Positions 1-7,407 of a DNA stretch of 32,605 bases are shown here, in pieces. A program made the position numbers and the translations under genes. This DNA comes from Oleispira sp964022115 (lineage in GTDB: Bacteria > Pseudomonadota > Gammaproteobacteria > Pseudomonadales > Oceanobacteraceae), in the NCBI GenBank assembly GCA_964022115.1, contig CAXIBC010000027.1:1-32605 (forward strand), read 5' to 3'. The notes below the pieces were generated by a model. The model was not told where the DNA came from. It made no database searches and saw only the letters and a list, made by a program, of their open reading frames with translations. The first letter of the stretch is position 1, and every line of letters starts with the position of its first letter.

Positions 1-963
1 GGGCAGCGTCATCATTTTATGCGTAGCTTTGATGGCCAAAGTCATTTCAATGCCTATATTGATTCTATTAATTGGATTAAATCCAATGCACTGCATGCGG
101 CCAATCAGCTATCAGTACGCATCGAAAAATTCAAATTAAATATTGATGGCTTTAGTGCCAACTCAATGCGAAATGGAAAGCATGCTATTGCAGGAAAACC
201 TCCTACTCGAAGCCCCCACAATATACATAAGACTAACTCTGATAATGTAAGCTGGTTAACCCTTGCTTATGCCTGTCACGCTTTACAAGACTCTTTTTCT
301 GCAGGTCATGTAATCAGAGAGAAGCACCTTCACTCAATGCAACCTGGTAATATCACAGGCATCTTAAAATACTCGGGGCCAGATAAAATAGATCACTCCG
401 ATCATGATAAAAAATGGGAGGTTGATGCAGAGGAAAGTAAAAGAATAACTTTCAGCCTAGAAGGCAAGGTCGCCATCAATGCGACCAAAGCACTCATCAC
501 TATGGTATTACAAACCGCATTCGACCACGATTCTAATAACAAGATTACGACACTCGATGGCTGGAGTGATTTCCAACGCACTTGGTTAAACGCCCCTACC
601 TTGAGTAAAAAACGCGACCTTGCGGTTGATTTAATTCACCAATTTTGCACCAGTATTCAATTAGGTGATATGAATTTTAAAACCGTGAATATGGAAGAAG
701 AGTTATTAGCTAAGGCCATAATAGAGCAATACCCTCTGAATATGGATATCGTTTACGATGTTTTTTATCGTTTAGATAATCATTACTCGTCGGACGCCGA
801 TGATGTGGCGACTCATTATATTCGTTTGGTAAAAGACAAGCGAGGTGCTGAAGAGAAAGCCCTTAAACGTGATAAAAAACTGGTATCGCTTCTGGTTAAA
901 GTGCTGGATGAGGGTTATACCACTGGCCAAGAAAAGTCCTTGGCACAGTATTTACAGCATTAA
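1..963 (+). CDS. Zinc-dependent phospholipase C / P1-nuclease-like protein, 5' end missing
   Basis: The frame is open to the first base of the window. The residues before the first internal ATG at base 19 (GQRHHF) look like protein and include two His, so I treat the gene as cut by the window edge, not starting at 19. Around residue 95 of the visible part is the motif CHALQDSFSAGHV, a His/Asp arrangement like the metal-binding helix of zinc-dependent phospholipase C and S1/P1 nuclease families, where bacterial hypothetical members often read ALHtLQDSfSpaHv. The C-terminal third is Lys/Glu-rich and helical. The enzyme class is inferred from this one motif and the His/Asp pattern; the substrate is unknown. 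No terminator follows, and the converging gene ends only 69 bases away. Confidence 0.55.
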   Translation, partial: GQRHHFMRSFDGQSHFNAYIDSINWIKSNALHAANQLSVRIEKFKLNIDGFSANSMRNGKHAIAGKPPTRSPHNIHKTNSDNVSWLTLAYACHALQDSFSAGHVIREKHLHSMQPGNITGILKYSGPDKIDHSDHDKKWEVDAEESKRITFSLEGKVAINATKALITMVLQTAFDHDSNNKITTLDGWSDFQRTWLNAPTLSKKRDLAVDLIHQFCTSIQLGDMNFKTVNMEEELLAKAIIEQYPLNMDIVYDVFYRLDNHYSSDADDVATHYIRLVKDKRGAEEKALKRDKKLVSLLVKVLDEGYTTGQEKSLAQYLQH

Positions 964-984
964 AAATTTAGCCCTCGAGTAGTC

Positions 985-1042
985 AGGTATAAAATGGCCG
1001 TAGTATAAAATGATCGTGGTTTAAAATAGCCGCTATTTGAAA
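985..1042. repeat. 16-base tandem repeat across the MCP stop codon
   Basis: Read on the minus strand, three full 16-base units and a partial fourth follow one another: TTTCAAATAGCGGCTA, TTTTAAACCACGATCA, TTTTATACTACGGCCA, then TTTTATACCT. The first unit contains the last codons and the TAG stop of the chemotaxis gene (Phe-Lys-stop), so the array starts inside the gene and runs into the space between the convergent genes. The units have diverged at 3-6 positions, so the event is not recent. Similar stop-codon repeats occur at four other genes in this window. Confidence 0.75.
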
Positions 1043-1932
1043 CTGCTCAGCGAAGAAACCAGCTCTTCTCCTAAGGTCTGGTTCGTTGCCGACCCGGTAA
1101 TGGCTTGCTCGGTATCTTTTAGAATTTCACTACTATTGTGCAAAATTTGGCTGGCATCATTCAGTTGTGAATTCATTTGATCTATCACGCTATTTGCTGC
1201 ACTGGCACTTTGCTGCGAAAAGCTATTCACACTTTCTAAGCTGCCGGATATTTCATCCGAGATACTGCGGCTTTCGGTAATGCTATTCACTACGGTTTGC
1301 TGCTGTTTAGTAATGGTATTGGAAATGTCGATGATCTTATTCATTTCAATCTGAATTTCTTCTGCAGAACCATTCGCGGTACTGGCTAAGGTTCGAACTT
1401 CATCGGCTACTACAGCAAAACCTCGGCCGTTTTCTCCGGCGCGGGCGGCTTCAATGGCAGCGTTTAAGGCTAATAAGTTGGTCTGGTCGGCAATGCCTTT
1501 AATATTGTCTACCAACTGGGTAACGGTTTGATTGTTTTTATTGAAACCATCCAGTAAGTCGGTGAATTCTGCGATGTGTTGTTCAGCTTGGCTAATGTTA
1601 TTGGTTAGCCTTTTGAGCAGTTTTAGGCTTTTTTCACTAGAGTCCACACTTTGCTCGGCTAGGGCTACTGATTCTTGTGAGATCTCCCCCATACCTTGTA
1701 TTAGCGAGACGAAATTTTCAGTAAGTGTGAAATTTTCTTGCACCTTATTTAAGCGCAAATTGGCAGATTGATTCACTTCTGCCGCTATTTGCGAAATTGT
1801 ATGTGCTTTATCGACCAATTGATTCGCCATTAATTGGTCGTAATATTCCGCTTTGCGTTGCAGCTCGGCTAGTTCATCGATATGTATCGTGGTTTCGTTA
1901 TTATTGTTTTCTTTTTTGTTAAAAAAACCCAT
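1033..1932 (-). CDS. Soluble methyl-accepting chemotaxis protein (cytoplasmic signalling domain only)
   Basis: At 299 residues this is short for a chemoreceptor and has no membrane segment or periplasmic domain. Residues about 10-70 form a heptad-like coiled coil (ELAELQRKAEYYDQL). Residues about 140-185 are the highly conserved hairpin tip of MCPs (GIADQTNLLALNAAIEAARAGE, then GRGFAVVADEVRTLA), which binds CheW and CheA. I see no PAS, GAF or CZB sensor domain, so it resembles minimal cytoplasmic transducers such as those next to PAS or redox proteins. It probably feeds CheA from a cytoplasmic cue or a separate sensor partner, but no sensor gene adjoins it. Its tail overlaps a 16-base tandem repeat. 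Confidence 0.9.
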   Translation of the reverse strand: MGFFNKKENNNNETTIHIDELAELQRKAEYYDQLMANQLVDKAHTISQIAAEVNQSANLRLNKVQENFTLTENFVSLIQGMGEISQESVALAEQSVDSSEKSLKLLKRLTNNISQAEQHIAEFTDLLDGFNKNNQTVTQLVDNIKGIADQTNLLALNAAIEAARAGENGRGFAVVADEVRTLASTANGSAEEIQIEMNKIIDISNTITKQQQTVVNSITESRSISDEISGSLESVNSFSQQSASAANSVIDQMNSQLNDASQILHNSSEILKDTEQAITGSATNQTLGEELVSSLSSFK

Positions 1933-1994
1933 TGCTCGGCCCGCATCTAGTCATAATTACTCTAAGTGTAGACGCGGCTTAGATTTCTTCTAAT

Positions 1995-2315
1995 TTATTT
2001 TACGCATTTCTTTTCGCTTAAACTTCTTTTTAACAAGGCATCAAAAACAAAGGGGCCAAAAGGTAAGCAAGAACCCACCACACCTGCGGGCATCGCCCAA
2101 AGAGGCATTTTAATCTTGTTGGCGGCCCCCATAAGAATGACAATATAAGCGATGAATAACAGTCCATGGGCCATACCTATGTATTTCACCCCTTCTGGAA
2201 TGCCCATTAGGTATTTTAATGGCATCGCAAGCCCTAGCAATAATAGGAAAGACAGGCCTTCAAGATAGCCCATTATGGTCAGGGTTTTTAGGTTGGAGTC
2301 TTGCAGTACTTGCAT
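1995..2315 (-). CDS. DUF3817-family small membrane protein
   Basis: This 106-residue protein has three hydrophobic segments (about residues 17-35, 48-65 and 70-95). It shows the family pattern: YLEGLSFLLLLGLAMPLKY near the N terminus, a central GMAHGLLFIAY, and a C-terminal LPFGPFVFDALL. DUF3817 proteins are inner-membrane proteins of unknown function, often annotated YdzA-like or simply as integral membrane protein. Start: the ATG at 2315 has no good Shine-Dalgarno; Met15, just before the conserved Tyr-Leu-Glu-Gly, is a possible alternative. It lies 62 bases downstream of nothing co-directional except the VOC gene, 119 bases upstream, so it probably has its own promoter. Confidence 0.8.
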   Translation of the reverse strand: MQVLQDSNLKTLTIMGYLEGLSFLLLLGLAMPLKYLMGIPEGVKYIGMAHGLLFIAYIVILMGAANKIKMPLWAMPAGVVGSCLPFGPFVFDALLKRSLSEKKCVK

Positions 2316-2370
2316 TAAAAGAAGCCTGTATTAAGTGGTTATACACCCTAAGGTGAGGGGAAAAGACTAT

Positions 2371-2402
2371 GATACTGCCAACTAAAGGGGTTTTGTAGTA
2401 TC
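2371..2402. repeat. Inverted repeat GATACT/AGTATC upstream of the DUF3817 gene
   Basis: GATACT (2371-2376) and AGTATC (2397-2402) are exact complements around a 20-base centre, which itself can pair CAA with TTG. It sits between the end of the VOC gene and the start of the DUF3817 gene, both minus strand. It could be a weak terminator of the first or an operator of the second. There is no T-run. It is short enough to be chance. Confidence 0.3.
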
Positions 2403-2434
2403 TAAGTGTTTTCTTATGTCACATATTACTAAGC

Positions 2435-2800
2435 CTAAAGATCGGACCAGACCGCAAATTCATTACCACTAGGGTCGGTGAAATGAAAACGGCGCCCACC
2501 TGGAAATGGGAATATGGTTTTTACGATACTACCACCGGCTCTTTCTATCTTATGCTGAGTCTGCTCTAGCTCGGCACTATAGAATACGATTAAGGCGCTA
2601 CCATTGTAGGTTGAGGCCGCGAGGTCGGCTTGATAAAAGCCCCCTTCTAAGCCGGCACTTTTCGCGGAAAAAGCACTGTATTCAGGGCCATAATCGGTGA
2701 ATTGCCAATTAAAGGCACTCTCAAAGAAGGCCTTGCTAGCAATAAGGTCTTTGGCGGGAAGTTCTACGTAATTGATTTTTTCGTGATCGACGCTGCGCAT
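2435..2800 (-). CDS. VOC (glyoxalase/bleomycin-resistance-fold) family protein
   Basis: At 121 residues this is a single vicinal-oxygen-chelate unit. It begins INYVELPAKDLIASKAFFESAFNW, the usual beta-alpha start with xYVElPa.D...s..FY...F.W, and ends with FHFTDPSGNEFAVWSD, the normal last strand with DPsGN.faiw. The family includes dioxygenases, glyoxalases and resistance proteins; this small subgroup (PhnB/YdfH-like annotations) has no fixed substrate, so I name only the fold. The start is well supported: AAGGAG lies 7 bases before ATG. That ribosome site is inside an inverted repeat (see 2801-2851). It is monocistronic by spacing. Confidence 0.88.
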   Translation of the reverse strand: MRSVDHEKINYVELPAKDLIASKAFFESAFNWQFTDYGPEYSAFSAKSAGLEGGFYQADLAASTYNGSALIVFYSAELEQTQHKIERAGGSIVKTIFPFPGGRRFHFTDPSGNEFAVWSDL

Positions 2801-2851
2801 GAGGTATCTCCTTGATCGGTATACTATTCATACTAATCCTAAGGATACCTC
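2801..2851 (-). promoter_or_regulatory. Inverted repeat that buries the ribosome site of the VOC gene
   Basis: On the minus strand, GAGGTATCCTT (2851-2841) is followed about 27 bases later by AAGGAGATACCTC (2813-2801), which ends directly at the ATG. GAGGTAT pairs with ATACCTC and CCTT with AAGG, giving 11 base pairs with a 2-base AG bulge. The AAGGAG Shine-Dalgarno is wholly in the 3' arm, so the folded mRNA should hide it. It could equally be a DNA operator next to the promoter. I see the pairing; the regulatory role is inference. Confidence 0.5.
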
Positions 2852-2896
2852 ATTGCGAACCTTTCGCTCCTTTATCCTTTTCGCGCAGCTAATTTT

Positions 2897-4477
2897 TTAT
2901 TGAGCGTAACGTAGATTCGGTGTGAAATCTTGCTTTTGCGCTTGCCCCATATGCACCGTAAAGGTTTCGTTATCACCTACAGAGTTAGACCACAGGTATA
3001 GATAATCTTGCCAAGAACCTGATGGCCAGCGCTGTAGATAATAATCCACGCCATTTGCGGTACTGCGATCAACAAAAGCCACCTGATCACCGTTTTGTAA
3101 ACAATCACCATCATCGTTCAAAATGCGAATGCGTAGCTTATTAGAGGCATCATCGGGCTTAGTATAGAAGGCATAATTTCCACCACCGCCCCCTAACCAC
3201 CAGTTCCAATAAGAGCCTTCACGCATAGCGCCTTGTACTTGAATCCAATCGTCGTTGCGAATACAGAAAGCACGGTTTTTAGGGTACCAGTTATCCATAT
3301 TCATAACTGTCGCAGGATCGTTGGCTTCACCTTTTACTGTGATCCAGCCATTATCGTTATTCGGGTCGATACGAATAAACTTACCATTGGCTTTGTTTTG
3401 CAACTGGATACCCTGGTATGGGTTATTCACCGCACGGAAGCTTTCAGTGCGCGTTTCGGCATTCGCATACGAGAAGCCCGCAATCGGGTAATGATCGGAT
3501 AATTCTTGGAAGCGATAATTCCCCACAGACCAGTTAGTCGAAGTCACATCTAACGACTGGTTATGCCAATGACTAGGCTGGGCATGGTTGCGCGAGACAA
3601 AGATGTAATCTAGGTATTCACTCGGTAAATCTGGGTAATTATAAGCGGCAATACCATTAGACTCTGGGTCCCAGCTGGTTTCAAAACCCCCATAGGTATC
3701 AATGTCACTGACCTGCAGTGTTTCTAGCATGTCAGGGTATTCGGTGCTGCCTTTAATGACATTAAAATCCCCTCCCATAAAGACGACTTCGTCTGCTGGA
3801 ATATTATGCTGAGCGATAAAGTTTTGCATCTCGATAAATTGTGTTTTACGCGTTGCAGCCGGATCGTCACAAGCACCATCTTCGGCTTGAGCATGGGTAC
3901 CAATCACATGGTAGTTTGCGCCATTTTTATCAATGCGGGCATAAACAAACCCTTTATTCGCGAGGTAATCAGCACCACAGCCGTTTTTATAAACGTATTG
4001 AATTTGCTCTTCAATGGGCCAGCGGCTAACAATGGCAACACCTCCATCTTCTGGTGAAGCATTGGCGTACGCCCCAAGCGTCGCATCCCAGCCATCTTTA
4101 GTGCGCCCAAGCACGGGAGTTTGGTGCGGATACTCAGCTTTTAAGCCATTTAATAAGGTCGCTGCTGGGCCATTATCAAATATTTCTTGCAGCATAATAG
4201 CATCGTGGCCTTGAACAACCTCAGATTGGGCTATTAATTGAGCACGACCTTCATGATTCCAGTTGGCTAAGGCTTCTGGCAACATGTAGACGTTATAGGC
4301 TAATAGACGAAAATCGTCGGCATAGGCTAAACCACTGCTGATATTAGAGGAGCCATTAGCCGGCTCTGCGGAGGCATTGGTTGAGGACTCAGTTGAGGGG
4401 CTGTCTGACATGGCGAAAGCCATGGTCGACGTAAGCGTCGCACTGACTGCGAGGCATAAGGCAGTTTTTAAGTTCAT
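2897..4477 (-). CDS. Secreted sphingomyelinase C-type phosphodiesterase with extra C-terminal domain
   Basis: A Sec signal peptide (about residues 1-22, cut after AFA) is followed by a Ser/Thr/Asn-rich linker and an endonuclease/exonuclease/phosphatase domain (about 54-340). The catalytic set of bacterial neutral sphingomyelinases is visible: Asn62 (LAYNVYML), Glu98 (LQEIFD), His195 (GTHAQAE), Asp237 and Asn239 (GGDFNV), Asp290 (YLDYIF), and Asp328-His329 (LSDHYPI). The reaction would be Mg-dependent hydrolysis of sphingomyelin or a related phospholipid to phosphocholine, outside the cell. Residues about 350-526 form a second, Trp/Gly/Asn-rich beta-type domain (NWWLGGGGGNYAFY) that I do not recognise; it may bind lipid or carbohydrate, in a beta-trefoil-like way. 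Staphylococcal and Bacillus enzymes are about 330 residues and lack it. The gene appears monocistronic. Confidence 0.85.
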   Translation of the reverse strand: MNLKTALCLAVSATLTSTMAFAMSDSPSTESSTNASAEPANGSSNISSGLAYADDFRLLAYNVYMLPEALANWNHEGRAQLIAQSEVVQGHDAIMLQEIFDNGPAATLLNGLKAEYPHQTPVLGRTKDGWDATLGAYANASPEDGGVAIVSRWPIEEQIQYVYKNGCGADYLANKGFVYARIDKNGANYHVIGTHAQAEDGACDDPAATRKTQFIEMQNFIAQHNIPADEVVFMGGDFNVIKGSTEYPDMLETLQVSDIDTYGGFETSWDPESNGIAAYNYPDLPSEYLDYIFVSRNHAQPSHWHNQSLDVTSTNWSVGNYRFQELSDHYPIAGFSYANAETRTESFRAVNNPYQGIQLQNKANGKFIRIDPNNDNGWITVKGEANDPATVMNMDNWYPKNRAFCIRNDDWIQVQGAMREGSYWNWWLGGGGGNYAFYTKPDDASNKLRIRILNDDGDCLQNGDQVAFVDRSTANGVDYYLQRWPSGSWQDYLYLWSNSVGDNETFTVHMGQAQKQDFTPNLRYAQ

Positions 4478-4598
4478 TTTGGATACCGTTTGACGTTTTA
4501 TAATTATTTATCGTCGGCCTCCCTGCCAGCGTACTTGGCGATAATAAAGGCAGTCGTTAGACAAAAATAGGACTGTTGGGGCCAATTATAGAACGTCA

Positions 4599-4643
4599 GT
4601 ACCACCTACCAGATTATTAGCTTAGATATTGGCTTAGTGGTAC
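4599..4643. repeat. Inverted repeat GTACCAC/GTGGTAC
   Basis: GTACCAC (4599-4605) and GTGGTAC (4637-4643) are perfect 7-base complements around 31 bases. It lies in the 212-base gap between the barrel protein and the sphingomyelinase gene (both minus strand), upstream of the latter. With the next repeat it makes two consecutive hairpins. There is no T-run, so an operator or a 3'UTR structure is as likely as a terminator. Confidence 0.4.
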
Positions 4644-4645
4644 CT

Positions 4646-4677
4646 TGATTCACAGCACGCTGAGTTGATGTGAATCA
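4646..4677. repeat. Nine-base perfect inverted repeat after the barrel-protein gene
   Basis: TGATTCACA (4646-4654) and TGTGAATCA (4669-4677) pair perfectly around 14 bases, starting 12 bases past the stop of the gene at 4690-5262. On the minus strand no T-run follows, so it is not a standard intrinsic terminator. It may stabilise the 3' end of the transcript or be a binding site for a dimeric regulator of the downstream sphingomyelinase gene. Confidence 0.5.
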
Positions 4678-4689
4678 CCTGTATTAGGG

Positions 4690-5262
4690 TTAAAAATGAC
4701 CAGCAATGCCAATACCGAAGCTACTACCATTAAAAGAAGTGTCTTTATAATCGTAGCTAATATTAACCATTTTAAGGTTAATGCTGGCCGCTTTAGTATA
4801 GAAATAACGATACTCAAAAACAGTACCTAAGTTAGAATCAAATTCGAAATCATCCTCACCATCACTGAAGGTCGGTGACATATGATAGGTTAAACCAGCA
4901 CCGAAGCTATGCTTACCGTGCTGATAAAACCCCATGAAATCTAATGGGTAACGAGTAAAGTCAAATTCAAGGGTAGAGCCACCCGAAGTTTTACCCGACG
5001 CTGAATCGGATAAATAACTTAAACGAGTTTCCGCTTTTATCTTGTCATCAACTTGATAAGTAATGCCTGCGCCAAACCCAATACCCGAGCCAGCTTTAAC
5101 CGTTTCACTTGTACCATCGGTAAAAGTAATCGCGGCAAGCTCATCTCCACCCATCAATAAATCTAAGTTAAGTGACATGCCTAGCTTATCAATATGCTCT
5201 GATTCTGCAGATACGAGTGCGGAAGCTAACAGTGTAGACGTGAAAAAAATTTTCTTGATCAT
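4690..5262 (-). CDS. Small outer-membrane beta-barrel protein (OMP_b-brl-like)
   Basis: The 190-residue precursor has a clear signal peptide (MIKKIFFTSTLLASALVSA, cut near residue 19). The rest alternates polar and aromatic/hydrophobic residues as in small 8-strand barrels: GIGFGAGITYQVDDKIKAETRLSYLS, FDFTRYPLDFMGFYQHGKHSFGAGLTYHM. It ends GIGIAGHF, with the terminal Phe that outer-membrane proteins use for BAM recognition. No enzymatic motif is seen. Function is unknown; OmpW- or opacity-protein-like barrels are the nearest structural idea. Start: ATG at 5262 with GGAAA 6 bases upstream. It has its own 109-base upstream region. Confidence 0.75.
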   Translation of the reverse strand: MIKKIFFTSTLLASALVSAESEHIDKLGMSLNLDLLMGGDELAAITFTDGTSETVKAGSGIGFGAGITYQVDDKIKAETRLSYLSDSASGKTSGGSTLEFDFTRYPLDFMGFYQHGKHSFGAGLTYHMSPTFSDGEDDFEFDSNLGTVFEYRYFYTKAASINLKMVNISYDYKDTSFNGSSFGIGIAGHF

Positions 5263-5371
5263 AGTATTTCCATATATGTGGGATCCGTTAAGCCGAGCAT
5301 ACTAACAAAACCATTAATAGAAAACTATGGCCAATAACAACTTTTTCTGTGCTTAGATTTTCTCGAATGTA

Positions 5372-6766
5372 TTAGCGCGAATAAATGCGCTCGGCCCAAA
5401 CCGTTAACCCCGAAGCAACACTGCCAAAGTGATCACCATCAACCACGTCTACCTCGCCAATTTTTTCTTTAATCGCTTGGCGGATAACCGGTGATTGCCC
5501 CGAGCCACCAGTCACATAAACTAGATCAGGTTTACAGCCCGCTTGTATAATAGCCTCGTCCATCAGTGCGGCCATTTTCTCTATGGGTCTACGCACGGCA
5601 TCGGCAAAACGTTCGCGACAAATACTTTCCCTTAAACCCGCTTCAATAAAAGATAAATCAACCTCGTATTGCTGGCGGCTAGAGAGTTCTATTTTGCATT
5701 GCTCAGAGCTGCGTACAAGGTGGTGGTTTTGTTTTTCATCCCGTAATTTCACAAAGCGTTTTATCAATTCTGGAGCGGCGCTATCACGCACTAACTGATC
5801 TAGGTAAAGCTCGGTTTGCAAACTGTTGAAATTACTTTGCGCGCTGATGTCGTTGGTCGCTACCGCATCCCAAAATGTTTTAGTCGAAACCGGCTTGCCA
5901 TTTTTTAAATCACTGCCCATGCCAAATAACGGCATTAGTTGGCTACCCGCTAGTTGAATATCAAGATCGTTACCACCAACTCGCTCACCACTATGGCCAA
6001 TAAAGTCCTGCTCACGCTGCTCTTTGCTTTTATGATTAGGGCCCATACGCACCATAGCGCAATCGGTAGTTCCACCGCCGATGTCGACTACTAATACGGT
6101 TTTATCTTGCGCTAGGTTCGATTCAAAATTCAATCCAGCGGCAATCGGCTCAAATAGAAATTCGACCGATTTAAAACCCGCTCTTTTTGCCGCCACGGTT
6201 AAAATATCAATCGCTTGCTTATTACTTTGCTCGGCATTTAAACCTTGAAAGTTCACCGGCCGACCAATCACAGTATGTTCTATTGATTGCCCAGCGGTTT
6301 TTAAGCCTAAAGCCGCAGCACTTTTTTCCGCTTGGTTTTTAACGTTTTGCATCATGGCGGTAACAATGTCTTCAAAAAAGAAAACTTGTTCGGGGCGTAA
6401 ACCACTGGCCCCTAAAAACGATTTTGGCGATTTAACAAAATAACCTTCTTCTGGAAAATCATAATATTCAGCAAACGCGGCGCGGCCAAAAAACAAACTC
6501 TGTTCACTAGCATCCAAACCTTCTTGCTGGCGAATGCGTCGTGCTTGCGCCAATGAATTAGCACGTAGGGTTAAAAAGTCTTGTTTTAAATCATTGGCTG
6601 GGATGGTTAAACCGACCTGCTCGCAGATAAGTTCTCGCTCTAAAGCGTACAGGGTGGAAGGCATAAAGGCTTTACCCTGCTCTAGCGCTAATAGCTGCAC
6701 ATCCGTATGTGAATTAATAATTCCCATGGCGCAGTTAGATGTGCCGTAGTCAAAACCTGAAAACAT
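5372..6766 (-). CDS. yegD: Hsp70-family chaperone-like ATPase YegD
   Basis: This 464-residue protein matches the YegD pattern closely: GFDYGTSNC (phosphate-1 loop, residues 4-12), YFVKSPKSFLGASGL, VIGRPVNFQGL, VVDIGGGTTDCAMVRMGP (phosphate 2), HSGERVGGNDLDI, LVRSSEQCKIELS, and VTGGSGQSPVIRQAI with VASGLTVWAERI at the end (adenosine site). YegD has the actin-like ATPase domain of DnaK but not the substrate-binding and lid domains, so it is an atypical cytoplasmic Hsp70 of poorly known role. Its length is normal for the family (about 450). No DnaJ or GrpE gene lies nearby. Confidence 0.95.
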   Translation of the reverse strand: MFSGFDYGTSNCAMGIINSHTDVQLLALEQGKAFMPSTLYALERELICEQVGLTIPANDLKQDFLTLRANSLAQARRIRQQEGLDASEQSLFFGRAAFAEYYDFPEEGYFVKSPKSFLGASGLRPEQVFFFEDIVTAMMQNVKNQAEKSAAALGLKTAGQSIEHTVIGRPVNFQGLNAEQSNKQAIDILTVAAKRAGFKSVEFLFEPIAAGLNFESNLAQDKTVLVVDIGGGTTDCAMVRMGPNHKSKEQREQDFIGHSGERVGGNDLDIQLAGSQLMPLFGMGSDLKNGKPVSTKTFWDAVATNDISAQSNFNSLQTELYLDQLVRDSAAPELIKRFVKLRDEKQNHHLVRSSEQCKIELSSRQQYEVDLSFIEAGLRESICRERFADAVRRPIEKMAALMDEAIIQAGCKPDLVYVTGGSGQSPVIRQAIKEKIGEVDVVDGDHFGSVASGLTVWAERIYSR

Positions 6767-6809
6767 ATAAAACCTATAGCAAGAAGCTTATCACTTGAAG
6801 TCTTAAAGC

Positions 6810-6841
6810 GTATTCATTTAAACACGAGTATTCATTTAAAC
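6810..6841. repeat. 14-base direct repeat across the GDT1 gene stop codon
   Basis: The block GTATTCATTTAAAC occurs at 6810-6823 and again at 6828-6841 with an 18-base period and no mismatch. On the minus strand each copy reads GTTTAAATGAATAC, so the copy in the gene carries the last codons and TGA stop (Phe-Lys-stop) and the second copy repeats Phe-Lys-stop downstream. This is a recent-looking tandem duplication of a gene end; compare 985-1042, 11254-11311, 13180-13227 and 25508-25540. Confidence 0.85.
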
Positions 6842-7407
6842 GAGAGATATGCGGAATACGCGGCAAAAAGACTTAATAAAATAAATAATACACCGCTAAA
6901 ACGATGCAATAAGAGAATGGGAATACCTTGTAAAACTGTGCGCCCTGCCCAAACTGCCATTAAAGAAGTAGCTGCCAAGGCTAAACTCGCCCCTATCCAA
7001 ACGGCCAAGGGCGAACCCTGCGTACTCAGGGCAATAATCGCGAGCTGGGTTTTATCACCCAATTCAGCCAAAGTAATGAGGGCAAGGGTAGAGAAAAAGA
7101 TATGTTGCTGGCTTTTTACCTTAAGCGCGTCATCGTCTAGTGCTTCCTCTGCGCTACCCTGTAATGCGTGCCAGCCAAACACTAAAAACATTAGGCTGAC
7201 GACTAGGGCAAGCAAAAACTCAGGCACTAGGCTCGCAATGGTTGCGCCAAAGACTACGGCTAAAGTATTGAGTAGCAGAAAAGCACTAATGGCGCCAAGG
7301 GCAACCGGCATTGCCCGATAACGCAGCGCCAATGCCATGCAGACGAGTTGGCTTTTATCACCAATCTCGGCGGCAAAGATCAGCAAAAAACTAGTCAACC
7401 AATCCAT
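6832..7407 (-). CDS. TMEM165/GDT1 (UPF0016) family cation transporter
   Basis: A 191-residue inner-membrane protein with about six hydrophobic helices and both family signature motifs: FAAEIGDKSQL near residue 10 and LAELGDKTQL near residue 110 (E-x-G-D-K-[ST]). Bacterial members (MneA and relatives) export Mn2+, and eukaryotic ones move Mn2+/Ca2+ against H+. I chose the ATG at 7407 because it begins MDWLTSFLLIFAAEIGDKSQ, as homologues do; the frame is open 27 codons further up, but that part is polar and lies inside purC. The start overlaps the purC end by 17 bases, so the two are probably translated from one message. No yybP-ykoY manganese riboswitch is visible. Confidence 0.9.
   Translation of the reverse strand: MDWLTSFLLIFAAEIGDKSQLVCMALALRYRAMPVALGAISAFLLLNTLAVVFGATIASLVPEFLLALVVSLMFLVFGWHALQGSAEEALDDDALKVKSQQHIFFSTLALITLAELGDKTQLAIIALSTQGSPLAVWIGASLALAATSLMAVWAGRTVLQGIPILLLHRFSGVLFILLSLFAAYSAYLSFK

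Noticed and set aside
6917..7321. 134-codon plus-strand frame over the GDT1 transporter
   Set aside because: Antisense shadow of a membrane protein; composition reflects the opposite strand.
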